Source of the DNA: Gammaproteobacteria bacterium
Lineage (GTDB): Bacteria > Pseudomonadota > Gammaproteobacteria > Xanthomonadales > SZUA-36
Direction of reading: 5' to 3'
NCBI GenBank assembly: GCA_024279945.1
Contig: JAJRRA010000072.1
Location: 1 to 64,000 of the forward strand
Length of the DNA: 64,000 bases
Made by a program: the position numbers and the translations under genes. Below, piece after piece: positions 25,914 to 33,988 of the stretch; the stretch's first letter is position 1, and the number at the start of each line of letters is the position of its first letter. Under the pieces are notes generated by a model, which searched no databases, was not told the DNA's origin, and saw only the letters and a list, made by a program, of their open reading frames with translations.

Positions 25914-26228
25914 TCAGGTGAAGTACTTCAGCTTGTCCTTGTAGCTTCGTGACAGCTTGACGGTATGGCCACATTTTAGGGTCAGGAAGTATTCGTTATT
26001 GATATGGGGTTGCATATCAACGACCTCCCTGATGTTGACGATGGTCGAGCGGTGAATCCGCTGGAGCAGGCTGGAGTCCAGTTCCGTCTCCAGCTTCTTC
26101 ATGGTACTGCGCATGATGTGCGTTTTGCCGCCGGCATGGACACACATGTAGTCGCCTGCAGCATCAATCCACTCAATCTGGTCTTGCGGTATCGCGGTGC
26201 TGCGGGCGCCATCCTTGATGACCAGCAT
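25914..26228 (-). CDS. stand-alone LytTR DNA-binding protein
   Basis: 104 aa from ATG 26228. It is a bare LytTR domain: IEWIDAAGDYMCVHAGGKTH near 18, then KLETELDSSLLQRIHRSTIVN near 50-70 (the conserved F/LxRxHRSxxVN) and KLSRSYKDKLK at the end. No receiver or sensor domain. LytTR proteins bind direct repeats as dimers and regulate transcription. The start is uncertain because the same frame stays open upstream for 73 codons, through the comM-tail copy at 26327-26395, which argues that this upstream part is not native. It may be the surviving 3' part of a longer regulator. Confidence 0.72.
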   Translation of the reverse strand: MLVIKDGARSTAIPQDQIEWIDAAGDYMCVHAGGKTHIMRSTMKKLETELDSSLLQRIHRSTIVNIREVVDMQPHINNEYFLTLKCGHTVKLSRSYKDKLKYFT

Positions 26229-26326
26229 GGCAACTTCTTTTTTTTTCAAGCGCCTCGTGCCTCTGGTTTTGAGTATGTGATTACCGCCTGGGTTCAAATG
26301 AAGCGACAAACAGCTATTGTTCAGGC

Positions 26327-26395
26327 AAAGCATATCACCCCTGATTATTCCCGCAATACCGAATGGATCCCGGTCCCGCCATCCGGTAAGAGACA
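26327..26395 (-). repeat. comM-tail copy A (most diverged)
   Basis: On the minus strand it reads SYRMAGPGSIRYCGNNQG-like codons and ends GAATAATCAGGG..TATGCTTT, corresponding to the last 12-15 codons and 3' flank of comM. The stop codon position of comM has changed to TGC. It starts about 15 bases downstream of the MaoC-like gene. Confidence 0.65.
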
Positions 26396-26410
26396 AGATC
26401 AATCTACGGA

Positions 26411-27097
26411 TCAGAAGTAGAGTCGGATGATAGATTCTACGACACAAGCTGGGCGATGGCAGCCTTCGATCTCAATGGTGATCTCTTTGACCATTTCCAA
26501 GCCTCGCTTAATCGGCTCAACCCTGGTTAAACGGGTGTGGGAACGGATCCGGTTACCGACTTTGACAGGGTAAAGATAGCGAACCCGGTTCAAGCCATAG
26601 TTGACCGTCATTTTAGCGGTGGGATATTGCGGGTGTTCAGGATCAACACTCTCGGTCAGCACTGGCAGCAGAGACAGAGTAAGAAAGCCCTGAGCAATGG
26701 TAGTTCCAAATGGTGATTCAGTAGCTGCACGTTCCGGATCGGTATGGATCCACTGCCGATCCATCGTCACTTCGGCAAATTGGTTGATGCGTTGTTGATC
26801 TATCTCCAGCCAATCCCCTACATGGACCTCTTCGCCCAGTTTAACGGACAGCGAAGCCAGTAACTTTTGTGCTTCCGGGTGCAACTCAATAGCTTTTGCT
26901 TGTGGCTGAGGGGCACCGTTCGAGAGCAGCCGATACTCCCGGACCCAGCTGATCAACTGGTGGCTGTTGGCTTTAATCAAAAATTCGGCCCAATAATCAC
27001 GGATTGCTGGCGATATCCATTCCGTGAGCTCAAATTGGTGCTGTGCCTGCGCTAATTTTTCGCTTTTCTTTTTGAGGAAATCGATGACTTTCACCAT
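26411..27097 (-). CDS. MaoC-like hydratase with N-terminal extension
   Basis: 228 aa; ATG 27097 has GAGG six bases upstream. The second half is a MaoC hot-dog domain: INQFAEVTMDRQWIHTDPERA (hydratase motif with catalytic Asp and His, near 105-124), SPFGTTIAQGFLTLSLLP near 128, YGLNRVRYLYPVKVGNRIR near 168. It would hydrate a 2-enoyl-CoA. The first ~90 residues (charged helix FLKKKSEKLAQAQHQFELTEW) are an extension of unknown role, perhaps to bind a partner. Lies between two comM-tail copies, same strand as comM, and so may be cassette cargo. Confidence 0.82.
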   Translation of the reverse strand: MVKVIDFLKKKSEKLAQAQHQFELTEWISPAIRDYWAEFLIKANSHQLISWVREYRLLSNGAPQPQAKAIELHPEAQKLLASLSVKLGEEVHVGDWLEIDQQRINQFAEVTMDRQWIHTDPERAATESPFGTTIAQGFLTLSLLPVLTESVDPEHPQYPTAKMTVNYGLNRVRYLYPVKVGNRIRSHTRLTRVEPIKRGLEMVKEITIEIEGCHRPACVVESIIRLYF

Positions 27098-27257
27098 TTT
27101 TAGCCTCGTATCTTTGAATAACCCGACAGACTGCTAGCCTATGAGTATATCTTAGTAGAATTTCCCTTCTTATGAAAAAGAATTTGGTGCATGAATGGTC
27201 AAGTCCATTATTCGGATTCCACGCTCATCGGCAAGCAATACGATCAATACCTCTGAA

Positions 27258-27345
27258 AAAGCACATTATCCCTGATTATTCTTTCAGTACTGGATGTGTT
27301 TCGATCCCGCCATCCGGTAAGAGATGGCCTCGGCCGGGTGGGTCT
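27258..27345 (-). repeat. comM-tail copy B
   Basis: On the minus strand it reads HPAEAISYRMAGSKHIQY followed by TGA, nearly the exact end of ComM (HLAEAISYRMAGSGNIQY). The 3' flank AAAGAATAATCAGGG also matches. By eye the DNA is about 80% identical to 28125-28217. It begins about 25 bases downstream of the PIN gene stop. Confidence 0.8.
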
Positions 27346-27367
27346 GGCCTAATTACCATGCAGTACA

Positions 27368-27792
27368 CTATATGGGGGCCTTTGCACCGGATACAGCTTG
27401 AGCCGCTTTGTCGAATGTATAAGATCCATTGAAAATTGTGTTCAGGCAATCAGCAGTGAATTTGGCCTTGTTAATTATCAGGGCGTCAGCAAAGTCTGCG
27501 CTTTTACCTCGCACCCGTTTTGCTTTTCGATAGTCGTTTAAAGCCATCCATACGACCTGCCCATCTTCAAATCGAATATTGGATTCCTTAAACAGGGTCC
27601 GGACAACACCGACCAGTTCGGTTTTGCCCAAGTTGTATTTTTTGCCTTTCAGCGTCCAAAGGGTTTCAACCAGGACAACGTCTGTAACGAGTACTGCGTC
27701 ATTACCTGCGATCAGCTTCTCTGCCTTTCAGACTGAGTCGGGTCGTCGCCCAGCAGATACCGCAACAGGACATTGGTATCGACTGCAATCAA
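27368..27792 (-). pseudogene. PIN-domain (VapC-like) toxin gene with a frameshift
   Basis: The N-terminal half starts at a TTG at 27792 (IAVDTNVLLRYLLGDD, with the first catalytic Asp). It runs into TGA after SERQRS near 27717. One missing base around 27720-27728 puts the rest in another frame: EKLIAGNDAVLVTDVVLVET, then GKTELVGVVRTLFKES, and DFADALI with the later acidic residues, ending at 27368. A restored product would be about 140 aa, the usual VapC size. The ribonuclease is probably inactive, or it is a sequencing error. It overlaps the antitoxin stop by 4 bases. Confidence 0.75.
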
Positions 27793-28004
27793 GATATTGC
27801 ACTCTGCCTTGAATCCTCATCACTCATCGATGATTTGGGTTCAATTCCTTTCAGCAACCCCTTGGCGGCACCCTTGGATTTTTTAATGATCGTCAATTGG
27901 CCATCGGCAACGAAGCTCTCTATTTCATCACCCGGTCGAATTCCCAGAGCCTCACATTGGCTGAGCGGAAGCGTAATTTGTCTTTTTGCACTGACTTTTG
28001 GCAA
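27789..28004 (-). CDS. AbrB/SpoVT-type antitoxin
   Basis: 71 aa from a TTG start at 28004 with AGAG upstream. The swapped-hairpin AbrB fold is plain: MPKVSAKRQITLPLSQCEALGIRPGDEIESFVADGQLTII. The acidic C-terminal tail (SMSDEDSRQSAIS) would wrap around the PIN toxin. Such antitoxins bind their own promoter; four half-sites TCTTTAC/GTAAAGA lie directly upstream (28013-28072). Forms a toxin-antitoxin pair with the following PIN gene, although the toxin is broken. Confidence 0.82.
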   Translation of the reverse strand: MPKVSAKRQITLPLSQCEALGIRPGDEIESFVADGQLTIIKKSKGAAKGLLKGIEPKSSMSDEDSRQSAIS

Positions 28005-28012
28005 GATGTATC

Positions 28013-28072
28013 TCTTTACTTTTGACGTTTGGTAAAGATAGCAAGGTCTTTACTATTTGTCAAAAGTAAAGA
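28013..28072. promoter_or_regulatory. operator array of the AbrB-PIN module (four half-sites)
   Basis: TCTTTACTTTTGAC at 28013-28026 is a perfect 14-bp inverted match to GTCAAAAGTAAAGA at 28059-28072. Between them lies a second pair, GTAAAGA at 28032-28038 and TCTTTAC at 28047-28053. The four half-sites have start spacings of 19, 15 and 19. They sit just upstream of the antitoxin start, where autoregulatory operators of such modules are found. Confidence 0.7.
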
Positions 28073-28124
28073 TCGAGATGGCCCGCCCTGGTGGAATGTT
28101 CGGTACAAAAACGGTACCTTATTC

Positions 28125-28217
28125 AAAGCAATTCAACACCCTGATTTTTCTTTCAGTACTGAATGTTTCCCGATCCCGCCATTCTGTAGGAGATGGCCTC
28201 AGCCAGGTGTACCTGGC
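28125..28217 (-). repeat. comM-tail copy C (the genuine comM 3' end and flank)
   Basis: Last ~21 codons of comM, its TGA (28153-28155) and about 28 bases of flank. It is the reference for copies A and B, which lie 870 to 1800 bp downstream in the same orientation. Confidence 0.8.
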
Positions 28218-29664
28218 TGATGGTTTCAGCCGCTTCCAGATCGGCCAGCGTCCTGGCGACCTTGAGTATACGCTGGCAGGCCCGGGGTGACAGAAACCGT
28301 TTCTTTGCCGCGTCCTCAAGTAACTGGTGGCACACCGCGTCAAGACGGCAATATTTGTTGACAGCCTTGTTGTTCAGGTGTGCATTGGGCCGCCCGGCAC
28401 GGGCCAGTTGGATGTCCCTGGCGGCTATCACCCGCCGGCGAATGCTGTCGCTGCATTCTGACGGCGGACTCCCGTTGTACATCACCATGCCGGGAGGCCG
28501 TGGCACCTCGATCTGCAGGTCGATGCGGTCCAGCAATGGGCCCGAGATGCGGGCGCGGTAGCGCTGAATCTGTTCGCCGGAGCAACGGCATTGTCCGGAC
28601 GGGTCTCCTGCGTAGCCACAGGGGCAGGGGTTCATGGCCGCGATCAGTTGGAAACGGGCGGGAAACTCCGCATATCTGGCGGCCCGCGCAATGACGATCT
28701 GCCCCGATTCCATCGGTTCGCGCAGAACTTCCAGCACATGCCGGCTGAACTCCGGCAATTCATCAAGGAATAAGACGCCATGATGAGCCAGGGATATCTC
28801 CCCGGGGCGTGGTTTGGAACCGCCGCCGACCAGCGCTACCGCGCTTGCGGTGTGGTGTGGCGCCCGGAAACTTCGGGTCTTCCAGTGCTTGAGATCAAGC
28901 CCGCGCTGGCTGATGGAAGAAACCGAGGCTGCTTCCAACGCCTCGCGCTCAGTCAGCGGTGGCAAAATTCCGGGCAGGCGCGAAGCCAGCATGGTCTTGC
29001 CCGTACCGGGTGGACCGCTCAAAAGAATATTGTGGCTGCCGGCAGCAGCAACTTCCAGAGCCCTGCGGGCAAAGGGCTGGTCAATAACATCCGCCATGTC
29101 CTTGCAGCTTCGTGTGGCGATGTCCGGGTTGGCAACGGTTGGGCGAAGTTTTTCCTGCCCATCGAGCCAGGCTACCACCGCGAGCAGGCTGTCGGCTTCA
29201 AATTGCCGTGGTCCTTTTGCCAGCGCGGCCTCGGCGCCGTTGCCGCGTGGCACGATCAATCCGCGACCGGCTTCCTTGGCTTTCAGGGCAACCGGGAGTA
29301 CGCCTTGGACCGGGTTGAGTTCCCCACTCAGAGACAGTTCGCCGATGAATTCATATTGCGCGAGATTTTCGTCAGAGACCTGGCCGGATGCCGCCAGGAT
29401 TCCCAGTGCGATGGGAAGGTCAAAACGGCTCCCCTCTTTGGGCAGGACGGCCGGTGTAAGGGAAATGGTGATCAGGCTCGCCGGGAATTTGAACCGGGCG
29501 TTCATAAGGGCTGCCTTGACGCGGTCCTTTGCTTCCCGCAACGCGGTTTCCGGCAGTCCGACCAGGGACATGCGCGGCAGCCCGTTACCCAAATGAACTT
29601 CCACTCTTACCGCCGGCGCTGCCACACCCAGTCCGGCGCGGCTATGGACCAGCGCAAGTCCCAT
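28153..29664 (-). CDS. comM: ComM/YifB AAA+ ATPase (Mg-chelatase-like)
   Basis: 503 aa. N-terminal ChlI-like domain (GLPRMSLVGLPETALREAKDRV near 30), AAA+ core with Walker A SGPPGTGKTML near 216 and Walker B LFLDELPEF near 297, a CPCGYAGDP..CRCS cysteine cluster near 345, and the conserved C-terminus VHLAEAISYR. ComM is a hexameric helicase promoting branch migration in natural transformation. The last residues RMAGSGNIQY lie in the repeated tail described for 26327-28217. comM is a known island insertion target in other bacteria, though usually within the gene. Confidence 0.9.
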   Translation of the reverse strand: MGLALVHSRAGLGVAAPAVRVEVHLGNGLPRMSLVGLPETALREAKDRVKAALMNARFKFPASLITISLTPAVLPKEGSRFDLPIALGILAASGQVSDENLAQYEFIGELSLSGELNPVQGVLPVALKAKEAGRGLIVPRGNGAEAALAKGPRQFEADSLLAVVAWLDGQEKLRPTVANPDIATRSCKDMADVIDQPFARRALEVAAAGSHNILLSGPPGTGKTMLASRLPGILPPLTEREALEAASVSSISQRGLDLKHWKTRSFRAPHHTASAVALVGGGSKPRPGEISLAHHGVLFLDELPEFSRHVLEVLREPMESGQIVIARAARYAEFPARFQLIAAMNPCPCGYAGDPSGQCRCSGEQIQRYRARISGPLLDRIDLQIEVPRPPGMVMYNGSPPSECSDSIRRRVIAARDIQLARAGRPNAHLNNKAVNKYCRLDAVCHQLLEDAAKKRFLSPRACQRILKVARTLADLEAAETISQVHLAEAISYRMAGSGNIQY

Positions 29665-29803
29665 CCAATCCCCAGCCTCCTTCGTTTCCAGTGCCGATAC
29701 CGAACCCGGCCATTATGCTTCAGAATGTGGCCGGATTCGGTAGGGAATTGTCGGGGAAATGTGTAGGAAACGGGCGCTGCTGATAAAGAAACCCGACTGG
29801 CTT

Positions 29804-31522
29804 TTAGCCGGACAAGCGGGCAAGAATATTTTTCAGGGCGCCTTCCAGTGGAATGTTTTCGTTCTCAGAGGAGGTGCGCAGGCGGTATTCCAACAGGCCC
29901 TTGTCCAGACCACGCTCACCAATCACAACGCGGTGCGGGATGCCGATCAACTCCATGTCGTTGAACATGACGCCAGGGCGAACGTTGCGGTCATCGTAGA
30001 GGACTTCCACGCCGGCCTCGGTCAGGTCTGCGTAGAGTTTTTCGGCGGCCTCGCGCACCCGGTGGGATTTTTTGGCGTTCATGGGTAAAACAGCCACCCG
30101 GAAGGGGGCGATGGGTTCAGGCCAGCAGATTCCGCGATCATCGTGGTTCTGCTCGATGGCGGCGGCCACGATGCGCGAAACACCAATACCGTAACAGCCC
30201 ATCGGCATGACGTGGGATTTACCGTCCTCACCGAGGACAACCGCATTCATGGCTGTTGAGTACTTGGTTCCAAGCTGGAAAATATGCCCGACCTCGATAC
30301 CCCTGGCGAGGCGAAGCTTACCCTTGCCGTCCGGACTGGGGTCACCTTCGATTGCATTGCGCAGATCGGCTACGGCGGGTAGCGGCACATCACGGTCCCA
30401 ATTTATTCCGAAGTAGTGTTTATTATCCTGGTTGGCTCCTGATACGAAGTCGGACATCACCGCCACACTGGCATCGGCAATGCACGGGATGTTCAGTTTC
30501 ACCGGACCCAGTGAGCCGGGGCCGGCGCCAATGGTTTCACGTATTTCTTCTTCGGTGGCAAAACGCAGCGGGCTGGCAACCTGTTCCAGTTTCACCGCTT
30601 TGAATTCATTCAGTGTGTGATCCCCACGCACCAGCAATGCAATCAGGTCCGAAGCCGAGGTTTCAGCGGCTTCCACCACCAGGGTTTTAACTGTTTTCTC
30701 AATCGGCAGGTCAAATTGATTCACCAGTTCCTCAATGGTGTGGGCATCCGGTGTATCAATCAGCTCTATATCGGCTGTCGGTGCAGGGCGTTCCTGCGGT
30801 GGCGGCAGCACTTCCGCCAGTTCAATATTTGCAGCGAAATCAGAACCGTCAGAGAACGCGATCTGATCCTCGCCCGAATCAGCCAGTACATGAAATTCGT
30901 GAGAGGCACTGCCGCCGATGGCCCCGGAGTCTGCACGCACGGCCCGGAATTTCAAACCGGCCCGAGAGAATATACGCGAGTAGACTTCGTACATTTCCCA
31001 GTAGGTTTTGTCCAGGCTATCCTCGTCAATGTGAAAAGAATAGCCATCCTTCATCAGGAATTCGCGAGCCCGCATGACGCCAAACCGTGGTCGAATTTCG
31101 TCCCGGAACTTGGTCTGGATCTGATAAAAAGTGACCGGTAACTGCTTGTAACTGCGCAGTTCATTGCGGGCGATGTCCGTTATGACTTCTTCGTGCGTGG
31201 GGCCGAAGACAAAATCCCGCCCGGCCCGGTCACGCATTTTGAGCAACTGGCCGCCGAAATCTTCCCAGCGGCCGGTTTCCCGCCATAATTCTGCTGGTTG
31301 CACAGCCGGCATGAGCATTTCGAGGTAGCCTGCCCGATCCATTTCCTCACGGACGATATTTTCAACTTTTTTCAGCACACGCCAGCCCAGTGGCGACCAG
31401 CTGTAGATTCCTGCTGTCAGCTTCCGGATCATACCGGTGCGCAGCATCAGTTGATGGCTGACAATCTCTGCGTCAGCGGGCGTTTCCCGGCTTGTAACCA
31501 GGTGAAATGTACTGGTTTTCAT
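29804..31522 (-). CDS. proS: prolyl-tRNA synthetase
   Basis: 572 aa, bacterial type. Class II motifs: [22 protein letters not shown] near 32, [19 protein letters not shown] near 140-160 (motif 2) and [17 protein letters not shown] near 442 (motif 3). Between motifs 2 and 3 is the YbaK-like editing insertion (about 225-390), which clears Ala-tRNAPro. Cytoplasmic, essential. ATG 31522 is followed by the canonical [19 protein letters not shown]. Confidence 0.96.
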   Translation of the reverse strand: MKTSTFHLVTSRETPADAEIVSHQLMLRTGMIRKLTAGIYSWSPLGWRVLKKVENIVREEMDRAGYLEMLMPAVQPAELWRETGRWEDFGGQLLKMRDRAGRDFVFGPTHEEVITDIARNELRSYKQLPVTFYQIQTKFRDEIRPRFGVMRAREFLMKDGYSFHIDEDSLDKTYWEMYEVYSRIFSRAGLKFRAVRADSGAIGGSASHEFHVLADSGEDQIAFSDGSDFAANIELAEVLPPPQERPAPTADIELIDTPDAHTIEELVNQFDLPIEKTVKTLVVEAAETSASDLIALLVRGDHTLNEFKAVKLEQVASPLRFATEEEIRETIGAGPGSLGPVKLNIPCIADASVAVMSDFVSGANQDNKHYFGINWDRDVPLPAVADLRNAIEGDPSPDGKGKLRLARGIEVGHIFQLGTKYSTAMNAVVLGEDGKSHVMPMGCYGIGVSRIVAAAIEQNHDDRGICWPEPIAPFRVAVLPMNAKKSHRVREAAEKLYADLTEAGVEVLYDDRNVRPGVMFNDMELIGIPHRVVIGERGLDKGLLEYRLRTSSENENIPLEGALKNILARLSG

Positions 31523-31550
31523 TCTTTGTATAGACCCCTGAAAAACAAAA

Positions 31551-32075
31551 TCAGCCGCAGTTTTTAGCTATATACTTCTTGGACTCTTTAATCCTGGATA
31601 TCCGTTGATTGTCATCCATGCGGACAGTCTTGCCATTTTTGTCTCTATAGTAAACCCTTCGGTGAGGTTCAATGCGGGCCAGACGCTGGCGGTGTTGTGC
31701 GCACATACGCTCTATTTCCGCCCGGGTTTCACGCCGTTGCGTACGATCTGCGGTTATCTTCTCACGCCTTGCATCTGCTGCGGACAGGGGCGGACCGGCT
31801 TCTTTCCCATTCGCATTATCGCCGGTATCAGTGCCAGGCTGGGATTCGCCTGGGATTGACCCAGTTCCCCTCGAACTGTCGAGGTGGGTTTCCCGGAACT
31901 CAACGACTTGCGCTTCCTGTTTGTCCGGGGGAGTATCACTGTAATTCGCGATGCCGTTTTTGTCTGTCCAGTTGTAAACTTCCCTGGCAGCCACACTCTC
32001 GCTGATGGTGCCCGCCATCAACGCCATCACGCAAGTATACAAAACCACGATCCTGTACGGTTGCTGCTGTTTCAC
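31551..32075 (-). CDS. exported DUF4124 protein
   Basis: 174 aa. GTG 32075 has AGGGA upstream and opens a signal peptide ([22 protein letters not shown]). The DUF4124 motif [17 protein letters not shown] follows directly (about 34-50). The rest is low-complexity and charged, with an [19 protein letters not shown] helix and a short C-terminal domain ending KYIAKNCG. Periplasmic, function unknown; such proteins are common in gammaproteobacteria next to housekeeping genes. Confidence 0.8.
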   Translation of the reverse strand: MKQQQPYRIVVLYTCVMALMAGTISESVAAREVYNWTDKNGIANYSDTPPDKQEAQVVEFRETHLDSSRGTGSIPGESQPGTDTGDNANGKEAGPPLSAADARREKITADRTQRRETRAEIERMCAQHRQRLARIEPHRRVYYRDKNGKTVRMDDNQRISRIKESKKYIAKNCG

Positions 32076-32183
32076 GCTTCATTCCCTGGCCATGAATGGC
32101 TTTTCTTATAGCATAGAAACACCTTCAGGACCCAATTTTGTCCGTATATAGTGGTATGATTTCACGCTCTGCCGGGTACTGGA

Positions 32184-33023
32184 ATGAAAATGGTTCAAGA
32201 CGGGAAAAAAGTTCACAAGGGAGTTTTTTTACTTCCCAATGCACTCACTACTGGTGCCATGTTTGCGGGATTTTACTCAATTATATCCGGTATAAATGGT
32301 CATTACGTTGCGGCTTCAGTCGCCGTTGTCGTAGCCGGCCTGCTCGACGGCCTGGATGGTCGTGTCGCCCGCTTGACCAACACGCAAAGTGAGTTCGGCG
32401 TTCAGTACGACAGCCTGTCGGATCTGATTTCTTTTGGCCTGGCCCCCGCCCTGCTGGCTTTTAATTGGTCATTGTCCAGTCTCAAGGAATTGGGCCCGAT
32501 GCCGGGCAAGCTGGGTTGGCTGGCGGCTTTCCTGTTTGTGGCATGTGCGGCGCTGAGACTGGCCCGGTTCAATACCCAGGCTGCATCTGCGGACAAGAGC
32601 TATTTCCAGGGGCTGGCTTCACCGGCGGCGGCGGGAGCCCTGGTGGCGACGATCTGGTTTTTCGTTGACCACGGTATTGAGGGTGAAACGGTGCGGTGGC
32701 TCATCTGGTTTGAAACGGTGGTCCTCGGCCTGTTGATGTTCTCCCGTGTTCGTTACTTCAGTGGAAAATCCTGGCCCAAGGGTGACCGGATTCCGACCGG
32801 CTTCCTGTTCCTGGTCGTGCTGGTGTTTGTATTACTTGCCATAGACCCGCCTACTGTCCTGATGCTGATCGGAATCATTTATGTCGGTTCCGGCCTGGTG
32901 GTGACGCTGTTGGGCAGGCAACAATGGAAAAGCCGTCGCAGCCGCCGGGAATCGCTCAAGAAGGGTGATCCGGTTAGCAGCACTGCGGATGCAGATGAGG
33001 GAAAGGACGGTAGCAGGGAATGA
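32184..33023 (+). CDS. pssA: CDP-diacylglycerol-serine O-phosphatidyltransferase
   Basis: 279 aa, membrane (type II) PssA. The CDP-alcohol motif is canonical: LLDGLDGRVARLTNTQSEFGVQYDSLSD near residues 53-80 with the eight-residue spacer. Start MKMVQDGKKVHKGVFLLPNAL and seven or so helices fit the family, with a long charged C-terminal tail. It makes phosphatidylserine, precursor of phosphatidylethanolamine. Its stop overlaps the holD start (ATGA). Presence of this enzyme makes the second CDP-alcohol transferase at 9285 non-redundant. Confidence 0.92.
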   Translation: MKMVQDGKKVHKGVFLLPNALTTGAMFAGFYSIISGINGHYVAASVAVVVAGLLDGLDGRVARLTNTQSEFGVQYDSLSDLISFGLAPALLAFNWSLSSLKELGPMPGKLGWLAAFLFVACAALRLARFNTQAASADKSYFQGLASPAAAGALVATIWFFVDHGIEGETVRWLIWFETVVLGLLMFSRVRYFSGKSWPKGDRIPTGFLFLVVLVFVLLAIDPPTVLMLIGIIYVGSGLVVTLLGRQQWKSRRSRRESLKKGDPVSSTADADEGKDGSRE

Positions 33024-33469
33024 TTGAAACTCAACGCCGGTCCTACCTTGAGGCCATGGGAATTGGCGTATGGATCAATAAACCTGCCGCTCCTGATGCA
33101 GACCGGTGGGTAGTCGGTCCGGGTTCGGGTAATACCTTGCTGCTGTGCCGTTCGGCCGAGGAGAGCGAAACCAGGCTCGCAGCGGATATTGGCCGAAGCC
33201 TCGGTGGCGATCCGGTTTGGGCCTGGCCTGAGCCGGAAGGGAAACAGGAGTGTCCCTCGCTTAAAGACACCATTGATCAGCACCTGTTTACGCAGGTCTT
33301 GCTGTTCGGCCATGCTCTGGCCAGCCAGACGTTCAAGGGCAGCATACCCGAAGTCCTCAGTTCAGCGAGGCTGCAGGTGACTGCAGATCTGGATGAGCTT
33401 GCAGTGGACGGTGCCGCCAGGCGCGAACTCTGGTACGCCGTGTGTGGCTTTTTGCCCGATCCCGACTGA
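33020..33469 (+). CDS. holD: DNA polymerase III psi subunit (HolD-like)
   Basis: 149 aa. Sequence similarity to psi is limited but placed correctly: RRSYLEAMGIGVWINKP at the start (psi: RRDWQLQQLGI-W), LLLC near 40, and LDELAVDGAARRELWYAVCGF at the end (psi: LxxLxxxxxARAALWxxIC). It sits directly upstream of rimI, as holD does in Escherichia coli, with the rimI ATG overlapping its TGA. Psi links chi to the clamp loader. holC (chi) is at 36798. Confidence 0.7.
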   Translation: MIETQRRSYLEAMGIGVWINKPAAPDADRWVVGPGSGNTLLLCRSAEESETRLAADIGRSLGGDPVWAWPEPEGKQECPSLKDTIDQHLFTQVLLFGHALASQTFKGSIPEVLSSARLQVTADLDELAVDGAARRELWYAVCGFLPDPD

Positions 33470-33933
33470 TGAGCAGCGTCCCGGACACTTTGTATCCCTT
33501 GATCCGCCGGATGAACGCGGACGACCTTGATCGTGTGTGTGAGATTGAGCAGGCCGCTTACCCGTTCCCCTGGACGCGGGGTATCTTTGCCGACTGTATC
33601 CGGGCCGCTTATGACTGTACCGCCCTGCAGGCAGGATCCCGCCTGATTGCCTATGCCATACAATCGCATGGGGCCGGTGAAAGTCACCTGCTGAACCTGT
33701 GTGTCGCACCCCGTTGGCAGAGGCAAGGCTACGGCAAGCTGATGATCGGTCATGCTATCCGCCAGGCCAGGCTGCAGCAATCTTCAAGCCTGTTTCTTGA
33801 GGTCAGGCCCAGCAACACCTCAGGAATCAGGCTATATGAGCAGAATGGCTTTTTTGTAGTAGGGAAACGGCCTGCTTACTATCGCGCGGTTGGCGGGCGT
33901 GAGGACGCCATCGTCATGCGCCTGGATATTTAA
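33469..33933 (+). CDS. rimI: ribosomal protein S18-alanine N-acetyltransferase
   Basis: 154 aa GNAT protein from ATG 33469 (TGATG overlap with holD). Motifs: IRRMNADDLDRVCEIEQAAYPFPWT at the start, LNLCVAPRWQRQGYGKLMIGHAIRQA near 75 (acetyl-CoA loop Q-R-Q-G-Y-G) and FLEVRPSNTSGIRLYEQNGF near 108. Acetylates the N-terminal alanine of S18. Position after holD supports the specific name. Confidence 0.88.
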   Translation: MSSVPDTLYPLIRRMNADDLDRVCEIEQAAYPFPWTRGIFADCIRAAYDCTALQAGSRLIAYAIQSHGAGESHLLNLCVAPRWQRQGYGKLMIGHAIRQARLQQSSSLFLEVRPSNTSGIRLYEQNGFFVVGKRPAYYRAVGGREDAIVMRLDI

Positions 33934-33934
33934 G

Positions 33935-33977
33935 CCGCATATTGCACCGGCATCCGGGGTGCTGGTGCAATATGCGG
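33935..33977. terminator. hairpin between convergent rimI and valS
   Basis: CCGCATATTGCACC (33935-33948) pairs perfectly with GGTGCAATATGCGG (33964-33977) around a GC-rich loop that can pair further. It lies exactly between two convergent stops, so a bidirectional terminator is likely, although the T-run is weak. The half GGTGCAATATGCGGG recurs at 58708-58722, which hints that this is also a dispersed repeat. Confidence 0.6.
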
Positions 33978-33988
33978 GTCAAGGCCGG

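Noticed and set aside
28780-29766. 328-codon plus-strand frame opposite comM
   Set aside because: Antisense shadow of comM in GC-rich codons; no motif.
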